DNA of 64,000 bases, from positions 62,001 to 126,000 of the forward strand of contig JALNQF010000072.1 in NCBI GenBank assembly GCA_028456385.1. The letters run 5' to 3'. Origin of the DNA: Ophiosphaerella korrae. Lineage: Eukaryota; Ascomycota; Dothideomycetes; Pleosporales; Phaeosphaeriaceae. A model generated the notes under the pieces. The model saw only the letters and a list, made by a program, of their open reading frames with translations. It was not told where the DNA came from and ran no database searches. This document shows, piece after piece, positions 10,857-23,574 of the stretch; positions within the stretch are counted from its first letter, which is position 1, and each line of letters begins with the position of its first letter. The position numbers and the translations under genes are program-made.

Positions 10857-12155
10857 TGTGTGCTCAAACGAGCGGGGTACGCAATGAGGGCGATGATTGA
10901 GTAATTGATGTCGATTTTGTAGGAAGCTCAGCTATCTTGGAGATTTCAGATTCTAGAGGAAACTCGCCATAGGATTGACGGAAAGCCAGCTCATCTGAAG
11001 AACGCACAGCCGTCATCATGTCTGTCCACAGACGATGGCCGAGGTCCAGTGACTCAGCGCCATTCCAGATTGGGTATGCCGAGATGTGAGGAAGGGTGTG
11101 CATCTCTCATGTCAGATCAGATCAGACAGATATATCATGACATTGTAGCAAGAATGTATTTGAGTGCTGGAGTATATCTATCATTTTCTAGTGGTAGGTG
11201 CCGATATGGAGACAGACTTCTCTCCATAGCCTGCTGCACTCAGATTTGGGCGCTGCACTCTCCTGATCCACATCTGTCCTATATGTGCTGTCACCAACAT
11301 CACTCCTTACTGGCCAAGTTATTCTCAAGTTACCAACTCACCGATGGCATGAGAGTTGCAAACCTCATATTTTTGTCCAACATGGGTAGATGTGGCTTTC
11401 TACAATGATTACTAGTCATGGAAGTAAACAAGGGATTGCTTAAATAGGACTACCATCCGGGGCCACACGCACCCATAGATCGGCAAGCTACTCCACCATG
11501 ATGACCACTACCTCTTCGCACCCATTCATAGGCGTTGTAAGCGCTTCGCAACATACCGTCTGTCGCGTCATCGTCACCCGGCACCTTTGCCCCCGCCCTA
11601 TCACATCCAAACAATTGGGCGACATTGACGCCGGAACTGTTTAAGCGCGCGGTAGTTTGTCATGCCACTTCGCAGGCGCTGTCCAAAGCCCTCATTTAGG
11701 GGCCATGAGGGAGGGGTTCCTGGTAAGTAGACCATATTGCAGGCCCTCACATATCACATGGGATAAACCAATGCTTTTAAGACTCATAACGCCTCGTGGG
11801 GAAAGGCCCTCAGCTGTAGACCACGACTCTTGGCCTGTAGACTGGCTTGATAGCAGCTGTATCAGATTGTGCGCATTGCCCATCATAAAACGCCCGTCTT
11901 CGCATTCAATTGTTTGTTTTCCAAACAGTCTTATCAAGTAGGGCTGATAATTTCTACCCTGTTTTCGAGGCGTCAGCAAAACCCTCGCATCTTGCACGTA
12001 CACCTTTTAGAAACGGTCCAAGTCCCCCTTGCCTGAAATTAGAGAATTAGAGCGACTGTGCCGTGTGCCAACACGTAGGCCCTGACCTGCTGGGCCCGCG
12101 GCTTCCCTTATCGACCAGCCCCCAATAGTTTAACCCTGCGCCACCTGTTTATATT
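10857..12155. other. Long intergenic region
   Basis: I see only short open frames without domain features or consistent codon use, such as 11657-11941. No repeat family or RNA gene is recognised. Promoters of the flanking divergent genes must lie here. Confidence 0.5.
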
Positions 12156-14992
12156 ATGGCATCGTCGCCTCGGTGTGCGAGTGGGCTCATTGAATCCCTC
12201 GCCAACGCCCTTCGGCCCTCATACATTCGTCTCATGGCAATGAGTGTGCAACTTCGCATCAACAGCCTGCAGGAGCGGCGACCCAGTATCAAAGGTAGTG
12301 CACGGAATCTTATCCGCGCAAGTGAGGTTCCGGAATCTCCCACTACTCGTGGCCCCATTTGTGAAGCACTCGAGCTGGATGGACGCCCATGTAAGGCTGC
12401 GCTTGCTATAACTGCAGAAGACCCATTTTGCAAACGACATTACCACGAATGGAAAGACCTGAATGCGCGATGGAGCAAGAGCTGTCAAGAGGCTGAAAAG
12501 GTGGTCGTTGTCAGTTCAGAAACTGCCAAACAAAAGACCATTAAGCTTCGACAGTCCGTTGACTACCGTCGGAATATTCGAGACAGATTTTACCCTCGAG
12601 GTGGCGATTTACAGGATTACATTAAATGGATAGCCAGGCTAGAAACAGATGTCAGGCAGCTAGCTGATTCGTTGCTAAGTATGAGGGCTGCTTCATGGTA
12701 TCATCCTCCTCTGACGTTGGGCACAGTGCAAAATTTAAATCGTGGACCGACCCCAGATACTCCGGCAGTTGGCACGCCCCATCCAGACAACATTAACCTC
12801 GAGAAGATTCTTATCCTTCAATCCCCACTGGATCCTAAGATACCCATTGATTCCCTACACGGAATGCACGATGATGGTAAGTGGACCTCCCTAGAGTGGT
12901 TTAAGGATCCCAACTGACTTTATATCTCTGTGCTTGAAGGTGCCATACTGGTCCTCAAACACTTCTATCTAGATCTCTGTGCCGACAGTATCTGCCGTCT
13001 ATACACTACTGTTCCCGGCCTTAGTGATTCTAATCTACAACCAGGATCTCCTGATCATGCTGGTCAATCAACTCCAGACACTGGGACTGATATTGTTCGT
13101 GCATGGTTCCGCATTATGGTACTCAACGACAGTGAGGCTACAACGCTCGAACATGCCACCAGATCGAAAAGCATCGATCAATTTCTACTCGGTTGTCAAG
13201 CTAGCCAACTAGAAATGTACTGCGACTTTTTCGAAAAAGCCTGGCGCCCACACGCAGTTCAATATCTTCGTGTGGCTATCTGTGCTCAAACTTTAGCTGG
13301 CGGAGATATAAAGAGGATCAGTCTTCTTGGAGGGACGATACCGAGTACAACGGAGGGCCTCCAGATGACAAAGCCATGTTGGGACATCCTGTGGGTTCGC
13401 CTAGAATAGTACCGAATTCAGCTAATTTCGATAGCTACCGTTGATTCCCAAATCTCCTGACACCGTGGAGTCTTGCAAGCATATGTTCCAATTTTGAAGA
13501 TTATACAACCATTTGCAAGCTACTTATGCTCAGGCTCTACTCTGAGCATTGGTATGATCCCATGAGTATCCTGACGGAATGCACCACAGGTATTTATATG
13601 GGATTTGTGCCGACCAGCAAGGGAGATTTCTCTGCGCATGTAGGATTACGTAAAGAGGGAGAACTCTGGGTCCAGCGACAATCTCGGAACTATCTGTGCG
13701 GGCAGATGGCCATCGGAGATCCATTGACACAAGCTTTCCTCAACGAGATCCGGAAAAGGACAGATCGATTGTATATCGTTGTCTACGAAGGAACGAACGC
13801 AGATGCCACAGTACATCCGACAGAGCCTGACCTTTTCATATGCCGTCACCGCTCGGCAATGACTCGTGAAGAGTTACAAACAGTTCGATATAGTACAACG
13901 ATTACCCTAGAAGATGTCAAAAACAAACTACGGCGTGGCAAAGTGACCATGTACGACCCGATAGTGGTCGATTCCTGGCAGTTTATCATTATCGATAGAG
14001 ACGCTGGGCTGCCCTTTCAGTTAATAGACATCGTTCAGGATACTCTGCTTATGCTCGTGGGCGATCCTTCACCGCGGCAGATTGCTAAACGCGTGATCCG
14101 TGAGATTATACCTGCATCATTCCAAGAGAGATTCTTGGAAGAAATCACTATCGAGGCGTCACCTGATCTCAAGTATCCAGCGCCGCTTGATGTGCAATAT
14201 GAAGGCAACAGACAAAGATGTCATGACCCGGACAGGACCGTTATCGGAGCAAACCAGGGAAGACAAGTCTCAGAAAAGATCTTGCGGGATACCAATCGCT
14301 TCATTTGACGAGTGGTGGAGGATATGGAGCGCTGTGGTCTCATCGGCCTTTCAACGGAATATGAACGACCCCAAGCGCGACCTCTCGTCTTACAGGGCGC
14401 GGATGGCTTGTACGACTTGTACTTTCCTTACAAACGGGAGAATGAAGCTCTAGAAGCAGAACGTGCTCCTGCTCTCCCTCTTCCTCCGAGAAGCCGTCTA
14501 CGGGACTTTGCAGCGTTATATAAGGAGAAGCATCCCAGAGCAATCTTGGCAAAGGGCTCGATTGAGACTCATTATTGCGCATGGCCAATGCCCGCTATCA
14601 AATCACTTGGTCGCACTGGTTTGAACTTTGCGACGTGGGAAGGTCACATATATCACTGGAATGCAATGCGTGAGTATTCACCATGGTCTGATAACATCCT
14701 GGCATATTTCCTAATTCTCCGCCCAGCTTTTGATCGACCTTCATCCGCCAATGCTTGGCAATATTACATCCAACACTATATCAACTCCAAGTTTCCTTGG
14801 ATCATGTTTTATCTGACCACGTTTGTCATCTGTGCCACAGACGTAGAGGATACGGAACGTAAGTCTACTACCCTGATTGAAGAAATGCTAGAACGAGGTT
14901 GGAGAATCAATTTCCCACGACCGCGCGAGTGGAAGTCTAATATTGATGAACTGAAGCTTGAATCGCTCTTCGAAGGGGTTAAGCCAGCATAG
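12156..14992 (+). pseudogene. Uncharacterised fungal gene with internal stop, probable recent pseudogene
   Basis: I do not recognise the family. Exon 1 (12156-12876) joins exon 2 (12940-13390) through a clean intron (GTAAGT, CTGAC, GAAG). A probable intron 13391-13479 (GTGGGT, CTCCTGAC, CAAG) joins exon 3 from 13480 in frame. The protein has a Cys/His cluster C-x9-C-x12-C-x2-H (CEALELDGRPCKA to FCKRHYHEW) near residues 70-95, like half of a C3H-type zinc module. Exon 3 then meets an in-frame TGA at 14306-14308. The same frame continues with 227 coding-like codons to 14992, including TWEGHIYHWNAM and NILAYFLILRP. The TGA could derive from CGA by one C-to-T change. Within the proposed second intron, one frame also reads ANFDSYR before TGA at 13442, so the true structure there may instead be further damage. 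Confidence 0.6.
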
Positions 14993-16274
14993 ATGGCGTG
15001 TCCAGCAACTATGACTGGTATGAGGAACTGGCGGCCTTTTATTTTTTTCAAGTGTAGCGGAAATGAATGGCCTTCATCAATAGCATGCAACTTCTTTAGC
15101 TTGATAATATATATCAGAAGTTTGGCGACCACTGACACCAGTAGCACACAGTAGGTAGTAAAGGGTTTTGTTATGGGAAGTGACGGAGTTTTTGCTCACT
15201 CAGGCTAAGGCTGAAAGATTCGTGCCTGTTGGTAGTTTGAGCTGGTCAGTGCTACTTCGTACCTTGACCTCGCCGGGCCATTTTTGTACACACAAAGTCC
15301 TTACTATCCACTCTGTTCGTCATATATATATATATATCACAAATGGTATACTCATCGGCATTCATGCCTGGGACTTTTTTCTGAACTGAATGGGTGGAGC
15401 CATAGTATTCGAAGTCGATATTCACTTACTGAAGTACCTATGTGGCTATCGCGAGAACAATAACTTGCCTTTTTCTCTCATGTTACTTCATAAATGGTAT
15501 AACGTGGTTTACAAGCGAGTTAGTTAAAAAAAAAAAAAAAACTATGTGTTCTACTTCGTTATCCTGAATATGAAATTGCATTAGCAGCATTCCGGTCTAA
15601 AGGTATATTGAATCGCAAAATAATGCAATATTTAGCCAGAATAATGCGACCGTGAGCATTAGAGTGCGTTATGCATATGCTAGTTGGAGGTAACAAGTTC
15701 GATCATGCTGCCTGGGGCCTGGGGCAAGGGCTTGAAAAGAATAGTGACATGCTCTAAAGCTCTCTTTTTTTTTTAATCTAATGCCATGCCCCTACTCTGT
15801 GTCACACTCACTGAAGTTTGTGAGCGCCGCTCAATGGCTAGTAGCAACGACTTCCTGTATGGGCAAAAGTTGAAAAACGGAATGAATTCTGCTGGTCTTG
15901 TTTCTTAAATTCCTTATTTTGTTGGGGAGGTCTGGGAATGATATTTTCTTGAACATCGTGTTCCAGTAGGGTAATGCATTGGTTTTCGCAACAGAAGGGT
16001 AAGAAAACCGGTATGCTGTGTCCTCTTTGCAAATTGGTCTTGTAACATGTACAAAAAGAGGGCGTCTATGGAGGTATGAGGTATGGTGAAAGTATAATAT
16101 TTGTTCTTTGGTATCTGAATTTGGATCTCTTAACTTGTGCGTACCGTTACCAATGTTTCCCCACTCGCTGTATTTCATCTCATCAAGGTATCTCTGCTCT
16201 GACCCGCACGTATGAATCCGCGTTCGTCACATACTGTCTGAAAGATGGACCGACAGACCAGCTTGTCAAATCCC
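14993..16274. other. AT-rich intergenic region
   Basis: Contains an A16-type homopolymer near 15525-15540, a TATATATATATA run near 15321-15335 and a T9 run near 15763. No supported gene; the frame at 15831-16178 on the minus strand has no recognisable domain. Confidence 0.5.
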
Positions 16275-18353
16275 TCATTGAAGCCTACGCCTGTTAATTA
16301 GCAGTGGCAATGTTAGGCTGTCTAGGAGCTAAAATAATCATGTTGCGGAGAGATTGGATGCAATACACGTACCTTTGCTAAATCACACAGGTCAATTAGA
16401 CCCGTCTCTTCATTTCTTTTGAAGGCCTCGTCAGCCTCAAAATACCAGTCGCACTGTATGTTAATGCTCATATCCAGCATCCACTCCATTTGCTCTTGCA
16501 TTTCTGGTACTTGCACTGCAAATTCACGGAAAGCCGGCCAATGGACAAAGTCAAGCATCATTATGTGATCCATAAACAGTTGGTTTCGTCTGAAGAGTGG
16601 TCAGTGAGTTTTGGCATGTACACCCATATCAAAAGTAACCCTACGTTGGTCTCAACCACTCGGGCATTGCTTCATATGTTTGAGGTGATGGCGAAACCAT
16701 CCATCTCATGAGGTACCAGAACACATACATGGAACTGAACGCTGTAAAATCGTTGCCTAAGTAATTATGAGCATGGCCAAGCTAACGAAGCGATGAAGAA
16801 GTTTTTTATATTGTCCTTTGGAACACTCAGGCTTACCTTTCAGTTGTGTGCTGTGGACCATGCCAACAGCCCACCTTGTAAGCACTCCCGAGTTTTCGAA
16901 TTCGGACTCATCAAAAAGAGCTGCAATGTTGGGGTGCTCTTCTATAACGAGTTTTGCAGGTGTGCCACTTTCTATCATCGCTGTAGTCTTCTGAAATATG
17001 TCGTAGAATGCTCCCTTTGAAGAGCCTGGGTCTGGTCTCGTATTTGCGGGCATCATGGCCCAAGTAGGGAGAAATAGATTGTTCACCTGTGCATCTTGAA
17101 CTTCGGATGGGTAGTTATTAGCTCTTACGCTACTCGAAAAAGGCAAATTGCCGAACAGATTATGAAGATTGAGATTTGGATGAATTCGAATCGAGTTGAC
17201 AATTGGCTGGTGGTTACCAAGATGAGTAATTCCATGGGTCTTGAACCTTTCTTCGGTAACAGGCGCGTTCTGTGGAGATGTAATCTGGCCTCTTGAAATT
17301 CCCATATGAGATGCAGTAGAAGCACCTACAGAGTGTAGTTTACCTGATTGAATCAGCAACTCAGGGTCCACCAATCCATCCGTTTCAGCATCAGTTGTGT
17401 TCTTGTCTTTGGTGTCACTTGTGGATCGAAGGTAGTCGTCTCGGTTGAACAGTATGGTCAGAAATGGTGGTCTCCTTGGTTTGATCATGGGAGCTGATTG
17501 TTTGCCTTCCGAAGCGGATTGCATTGATGCATCTATTCGACCAGTATGAGAGTACGATATAGTTGTTCCGAATTTTTGTGACAGGGAGGGTTGCGAATCA
17601 TGTCGGTACAGATTGGCGCTGTCACTAGATTTGCCTAATAGGTCTGTGCCAATACCACTTCCAGATGTGCTTGTAGGATCTATGCTAAGTGAACTAGGAA
17701 AGTGTTATTGTGGAGCCAAATCAAAATCGAAGAGGGCTTGGAGGAGCATACCTGGGGGAACTGCTCATCATAGGACTCAAGGCAGCAGGAGATAGCTCCT
17801 TTGCTACTTCGTGAACTTGGTCACCAATCCTTAGCCTGGCTAGTATAGCCGAAGCTTGTTCATCCGAGCCTGTGCATAAAGCTCTAATGACGCGTTCTAG
17901 TTCTTCTGCCCTATTTGTTACGCTCTCTCTCCTAAGGAGCTTCATGCGCTCAGACCTCGTCACACCCTCGGGCACATCGTACTGGCAGGCTAGGTGTAAC
18001 TCGTTGCATCTTGTGCACTGTGGCCTCACGCCATCGCACTACAAATTGCTTATTAGTTATTGGCCAATAACACGGAGCAAACATACCTTGACTTTGCCAT
18101 TCCTACATTGAACACAAGCAACAGCAATCGCTTGTCGCTTCTTTCTTTGGTCTGGGGCAAGTCGCTGCTGCCCCGGCTCATCCGAAGCAGGTGCGATAGG
18201 TTGCCACCGCTCTACAGGTTCCATGGATGTCAGGCAGGATCGTGACGTCGCAATCTGATAACCTATCGGCGGATAAAACCCCTTGGCGATTGCTGAAGTA
18301 CTCTGTGCCCCCGCCTTTGAGTTGGTTGGACCGTGAGTAAGCCCAAGTGCCAC
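16275..18353 (-). CDS. Zn(II)2Cys6 transcription factor with DUF3425-like region
   Basis: A nuclear DNA-binding regulator. Exons read 18353-18087, 18038-17752, 17693-16837, 16756-16645, 16589-16373 and a small last exon. The binuclear cluster is split by intron 1: CVQCRNGKVK then CDGVRPQCTRC and NELHLAC, matching CX2CX6CX6CX2CX6C. After a Ser-rich linker, the C-terminal half resembles regions seen in DUF3425 regulators: GAFYDIFQKTTAMIESGTPA, LTRWAVGMVHSTQLKGNDF, WYLMRWMV, AMPEWLRPTRNQLFMDHIMM and WYFEADEAFKRNEE. The end is uncertain: donor GTACGT at 16372 can join TTTTAG|CTCC (stop 16275, about 597 residues) or AACAG|GCG (stop almost at once). The start may be the methionine at 18224. Its DNA target is unknown. 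Confidence 0.78.
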
Positions 18354-20275
18354 TTGCTTCGGGTGATCAGCTGGAATTCACGACCATATTTCAGATGGAT
18401 TAAATGGCCATATGAGGCTCCAAAGGGCCTCGCGATGGGTATGGATCAGATCTCGATGAAATTTTCCTGAATGCTATCGGTAAAAATATCCGACGGAGTA
18501 CATCTCCTGGCCAATGAAAAGCTGCGTAGCTATGCTTGATGGACTGCCCTAGAACGCGTGCAAACTGAATTGTTGTGTTGGCGGTTATAAAGTTAGACGG
18601 TCTGAATCTTCCAAATCACTGAACGACTGGTGATTGCCTATAGTATTCCCCGACTGATTGTAGGGTGAAATGTGTAGTAGTTCTGCAGCAATCCCTAGCC
18701 CATTTTGATGGCATCTATTGTCACACAGGTCTAGCATGGCGAAACCAGCGTCAAGTTAAGTATAATTATCTAGATTTAGTTAGCATTGGCATTGTCAATG
18801 GATTTCCATACTGTTTCGTTTTGTGGTTTGCAGAGCATAGGTAGGCATCTTAGGTGTATTTTTCCTGACAGAAAAAAGATAGCGACCTCAATGGTAGTCG
18901 TCAAGATAGGGAAGTGTCTCTAGGGTGCTATTTGGTAGAAATCTGTATTCTTTGAGAGGAATCCAGGAATATTGTGTGTACCGGATGAAGATGCTAAGAT
19001 TCCGAGAACAACGTTCAAAGTACGGTGAGAAACTCATTCTCCAGGACTTATACTGTTGCAGAAGATTACGCGATGTAGTAGATGTGAATTAGGGGTGATA
19101 TCGTGGGAACTCTTGACCAAATTCAATGCGTTAAGGTACACCTATTTGTGTAATCCAACTTCAAAGTGCCAAATGCCAAACGAGACATGGAAATCGGAAT
19201 TCTCAATCCAGTCTCAGAGGTTTTTCTGCGCTCTTGTATCATTAGTTTGTAAAATTCTAAGTCAGGGAATTTAGTCAAAGAGCTATGTCTTCAGGCGAAG
19301 AGATGAACGAAATATTAGTTTCCCTGGCCAGGCCAGTGTATCAGCTATGCAGTAACGACTCGTGGGTCCTCAGTCGCGTCTCGTTCGATTGCATATTGCA
19401 TTTTCTAGACCGACTTTAGTAACCAACTTAGATCGTTCTGTAGCACTGATATGGTATCTCTATTTTGTATTTCCCCCCTCCTAAGCTCAGAATGGGCTCA
19501 GCACGTTCAAGTTTGACTGTGCCCAGGTGCAAACGAGGTTGTCGTACCAAAACGTTGCTATGACTTTCTAGGAAAAGAGGTATCTGAATATGGGTAGGTT
19601 AGCAGACAACTATATGTTGGTAGTTGAGCGATGTGAGAAGCGAGGCAAGTGGAGTGCAATAATAATTAGTCTACTTTTCGTGGCCGTTCGGCGAGGCGAA
19701 GTTTGCGCCACCTAACCGTACCCAACCCCAAGCCAGAACCTGCCAAATGATCAGCGTTCACAGCTTTGATGCGAAACAGGGGTGAGCTTCCAAGTCTTCT
19801 GTTATGCCACATTCAAAAATCAAATGCTAGTCCTCTGCATCCATCCGATAAGGAAGTTTAGTGTTGACAAAATAGCGGGTGGCTGACGTTGCTTCTGTCT
19901 GACAACGTTGTTGGCTGACATCATGACGCTGAGATATGGAAGCCCACGTCAGCTTTTGGTTTCGGATAGTTCGGATATGGTAGCACACAATCGAAGCCCT
20001 GGGAGGTCACTGTTTCTATACAACAAAAGGCGATGAGAGACATTCGAATATACTGCAAGCACTAAAACTCTAATATTGATGCACCGCAAATTGCATTGCG
20101 GATGACCTACAACAAGGGATAAAACACCAGGGCGCCAACGCTATCAAGGACCCCAAAATGCATAGCATGGCCACATAATATCTCTTATGCAAGCCGTATA
20201 ACGAATAGTGTACATGTAGTAATGAAATAGATGAGACAAGGAAATGTTGTTGGCCAACAATGGGCGAAGGTCGAA
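18354..20275. other. 1.9-kb gene-free region upstream of the Zn2Cys6 gene
   Basis: Moderately AT-rich. I see no supported gene, repeat family or RNA. Frames are short and interrupted. Confidence 0.5.
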
Positions 20276-21337
20276 TTAACGGGTACTCATCATCTCTACA
20301 TCAGAATCCTCAAAGCTCTTTCCTCTGTTTAGTTTGTCTTTACCCATCGTGTTGCCAAGGGCTGGAAAGCAGTATCCAGGATGAAATACTGTGAGCACAC
20401 CAACTGCCAAAACAATCATTGCACCCTCGAGAATAATGAACTCAATCTCGTTGCGCATAAGCTCACTCCTCCATCCGCCAGTAAGCTCAGGAATTCGGTA
20501 AACACAACGAATAAAGATGCTGAGAAAAGCAGTAATGATAGCACCAATGAAGCAGCGGAAACTTGTTTTGTGAAACAATATCATCGACTCGCTGGATAGT
20601 TGGTCGCAGCGGCGATACGTGCGGATTGTGTACTCAGCGAGGAAGTAGCCAAAGAAGGCAAGAATGACGACCTGAAATATGACACCAGCAATCATCAAGT
20701 CTGTGCCAGCGTTCTGCAAGTCGGAGCCGTCGTCTGCGGTGGACGCGAGTCCACCGCCAGCCCCCTGAAGGACGAGAGAAAAGATATCGCCGGTAATAAA
20801 GATACGGGTGTACCAAGCAGGGCGAAGACGTGACCATCCTTCTCCGAAGCTAAATACAATGTGCTTGAGTGTGAGGTAGATGCCGGCTGAGACGAAGGCG
20901 GGAGAGATGATGAGGCAGCAAATCTGGATGATGAAGCCATCGCGGTTGAAAGGATCGTCATAGAGCATTAGGCGGCCACCGTATCCTAGTGCCTCACCGA
21001 CACAGCCAAGACACAGTGCAATCTGTTCATCATTAGTTTGGCTGTTACTGAAGATGAAGAGTCGTTGATATACCATATAAGTCCATGTCTTATACTTGAT
21101 GCCGCAGAATACCTGCCAAAAGAAACAGACACCAAAGAAGGCAGCAAAAAAGGCATTGGCACCAAGGTCCGGGTAGTAGCCATACAGAGTACCTTCGATG
21201 GAACACGTGTAGGGCTGGCCGTAGACGTTGACGATCTGGCCGATCTATGAAGATGCGTCAGCGCCGAAGTAGTATATACTACATTGTAAGGTACTCACCT
21301 CAGTACAGTTGTGAGGGTTGGGAGGTGGAATAGTCAT
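20276..21337 (-). CDS. RTA1-like seven-transmembrane protein
   Basis: RTA1-family proteins are fungal 7-TM membrane proteins linked to sterol-analogue resistance and lipid translocation. Exons 21337-21299, 21244-21074 and 21022-20276 give 318 residues. The middle intron (21073-21023) is needed for the hallmark KTWTYM followed by IALCLGCVGEALGYGGR. Hydrophobic helices include ANAFFAAFFGVCFFW, QICCLIISPAFVSAGIYLTL, IAGVIFQVVILAFFGYFLAE and FIILEGAMIVLAVGVLTVF. The conserved HPG (VFHPGYCFP) lies after the last helix. The C-terminal tail is short and polar, ending in EDSDVEMMSTR. The N-terminus MTIPPPNPHNCTE probably faces outside with one N-glycosylation sequon. Substrate not deducible. Confidence 0.9.
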
Positions 21338-23574
21338 TATAAGGGATGAAGCTGAAGGAACTGAGATGGAGGGCGGGTTATGGGAATAGTGATGCTCTAG
21401 AATGGTGGAGAGTCTGCTGACAGCAGCGAGGTGTCCATGTTTTATATCCTCTGGCCCCCGACGGACGAAATGTTGTTTCGCATTTGTTGATGCATGGTGT
21501 CGTAGTGACTAGGCACCGCTCCTTGGGCACAGCGAGTACGCGTAGGAGGCAGATGTTGAATTAGGCAAAGCCTTTCCCAAAACGGACGAACATGCGAGAG
21601 TAGGACTGTCAGATTACCGTTCCACCGACCAGGTCGGCATCCTTGGCAGGGCGCCTGTGCGGTACGTGGTGGGCGCAGTAGGTATGTGCTGCGGGTATGA
21701 TCGGGGGCTGAATTAGCGACAATTGTGCGTCACCGGTTTAGAGGCGGAGCATGGAGGGAGGAGCGGGCTTATCGGTCATCTTAGCAGCTAGATGGAAATG
21801 CAGACTTTTTCCTGCTAATGGAATAGTAGGGTTTGGGATATCGGGTTTGCTGGGGGAGCCTTGGAGGCATTGTGCCTGGTTTGGATTGATTCTGTTGTTT
21901 ACCAATTACAGTACTCTGCATTCGCGAACAATGAACACTGCTACCCGCCTCAAAGACTTTTGGAGCGCTGTGTATATGCGACAGCCCATAGATACGGTAC
22001 TTTGAGACTTGCTGAGCCAATCCCTTTGGCTGGCGGAGCGCATAGATCTTGGCGGCTTACGGGTTGACGTGGCCTTGGGTTCACCGAGGCGGCAGAGCAG
22101 CGGAACTCGGGGCAACACAAGAATCCGACCAACTAACAACACTCCGGCCGGTGAGATCATACCCTAACTTTGCCTCAGGAGCCCGCTATACGGCCGTTTC
22201 CACGTTCCGTCCGACACGCATAAACGAGTATTTATCAAGATTGAAACGAGGCATCCACAAATACAATAACTATCGCGTTGCGTCCAGTCTGGCTGTGCCT
22301 TCACCTTCAGCTTGTCGCCAAAAAAGAAATCCCCCTATCTCATTGTTAGGAATTTTGCAAGAGTGGTAAGCACATTGTATCTTCAGATGCGCTCTATTCT
22401 CTTTCACTTCTGGGAGTTTAGGTATGTCGATTTCTTGGGGTGATTGTTCAACACGCTTGGAACTTTACAGAAGAAAGCACCTAGTCTCTGTATGGGCAAT
22501 TGGTGAGTGTTGATTTCTGCAGGCTTATCCTAAAATTCTCAGATATAACCAGAGCGTTGCGTAGGGCTGACCCTAGTTTGCTGTCCCGGACGAGTCATAC
22601 GCTCACGTGGTTGCCGAGGATTGCTACGTCTATCACGGCTCCCGCTGCGTCACCATCTCGTACCACTCCATCTTAACGTTGCCTTGAAGAATATAAAGAT
22701 CCGACAAATTATCACAGATACAAGGGTGCAATCGTAAACTGAAGAAGCATACTTACATTTATAGGCGGCGTTGCGCCCTACCTACTGCATCTAAGCATAC
22801 AGCTCATAGGAGAACCTTCGTTCGATCCAATTTGTGTACAGCACTTTGTTCATTAAAACTGAGGCCTAGACTCCACCCCAAAATCGCACGATGCAGGTGG
22901 TTGTTTGTACCAGACGTCCACATAACGTTGGACGTTTCGCAACTGGCATAGGTACCTGATGTCAGGTCCCGTGCCCTAGTATACCTATAAAATTGACATC
23001 TTGTCTGAAGCATGGCATGATCGACACAACCGCCGAATGATTTGAGGTGTGGCGCAAGGTAGGCAAGCGTTGCTGAGGGGGGGGGCCCCGTCACAGCTTC
23101 AAACCTCGCTGCGACATCCCCGCATCCGCACCCTGTCGCCTTTTACCCCTCAGGATAGCCACAATAGCCATGCCTACGGTCTAGAATAGCCGTTCCTATG
23201 ATCCATGAACATTGTCAAATCTTTTGAGGTCTTATAGTAGACGCAACGCGGTTCGAAAACATCAACAGAAGCCTGTCGAGCATTGATAGCAAGGAGCGCC
23301 ACTCGACAATGAGTTTATGAAAATTGCAACTTCTCTATATCATCTCTCTACAGAGATACCACATTCAGTAGATACGGAAGATAGCCTTTGGAAGGTTGTT
23401 CGGGGTTGACGGGGCTTGTTTCGCAGGGATGTTTCAGGCATCGTTTGATTTCCCTCTCGTTTCATGGCGTGCAACCCCAGGCTTGCGCGTTAAGTACATA
23501 TGCTCACGAGTCTTCGCAATTAAATTTCTCTATGTTACTCTCAATTGAATATTTTACATATACTGATCAAAACT
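21338..23574. other. 2.2-kb intergenic region between divergent RTA1 and SET genes
   Basis: No gene supported. A G9-C4 run lies near 23078-23091. Short open frames near 21751-22369 lack coding character. Confidence 0.5.

Noticed and set aside
11498..11644. 49-codon frame starting MMTTTSSHPF
   Set aside because: No homology cue and unremarkable composition; could equally be chance in an intergenic region.
14306..14308. TGA as selenocysteine or programmed readthrough
   Set aside because: Dikarya fungi lack selenocysteine machinery, and no readthrough context is visible; a point mutation is simpler.
12156..14992. Transposon origin for the broken gene
   Set aside because: No terminal repeats, integrase, reverse transcriptase or transposase motifs seen.
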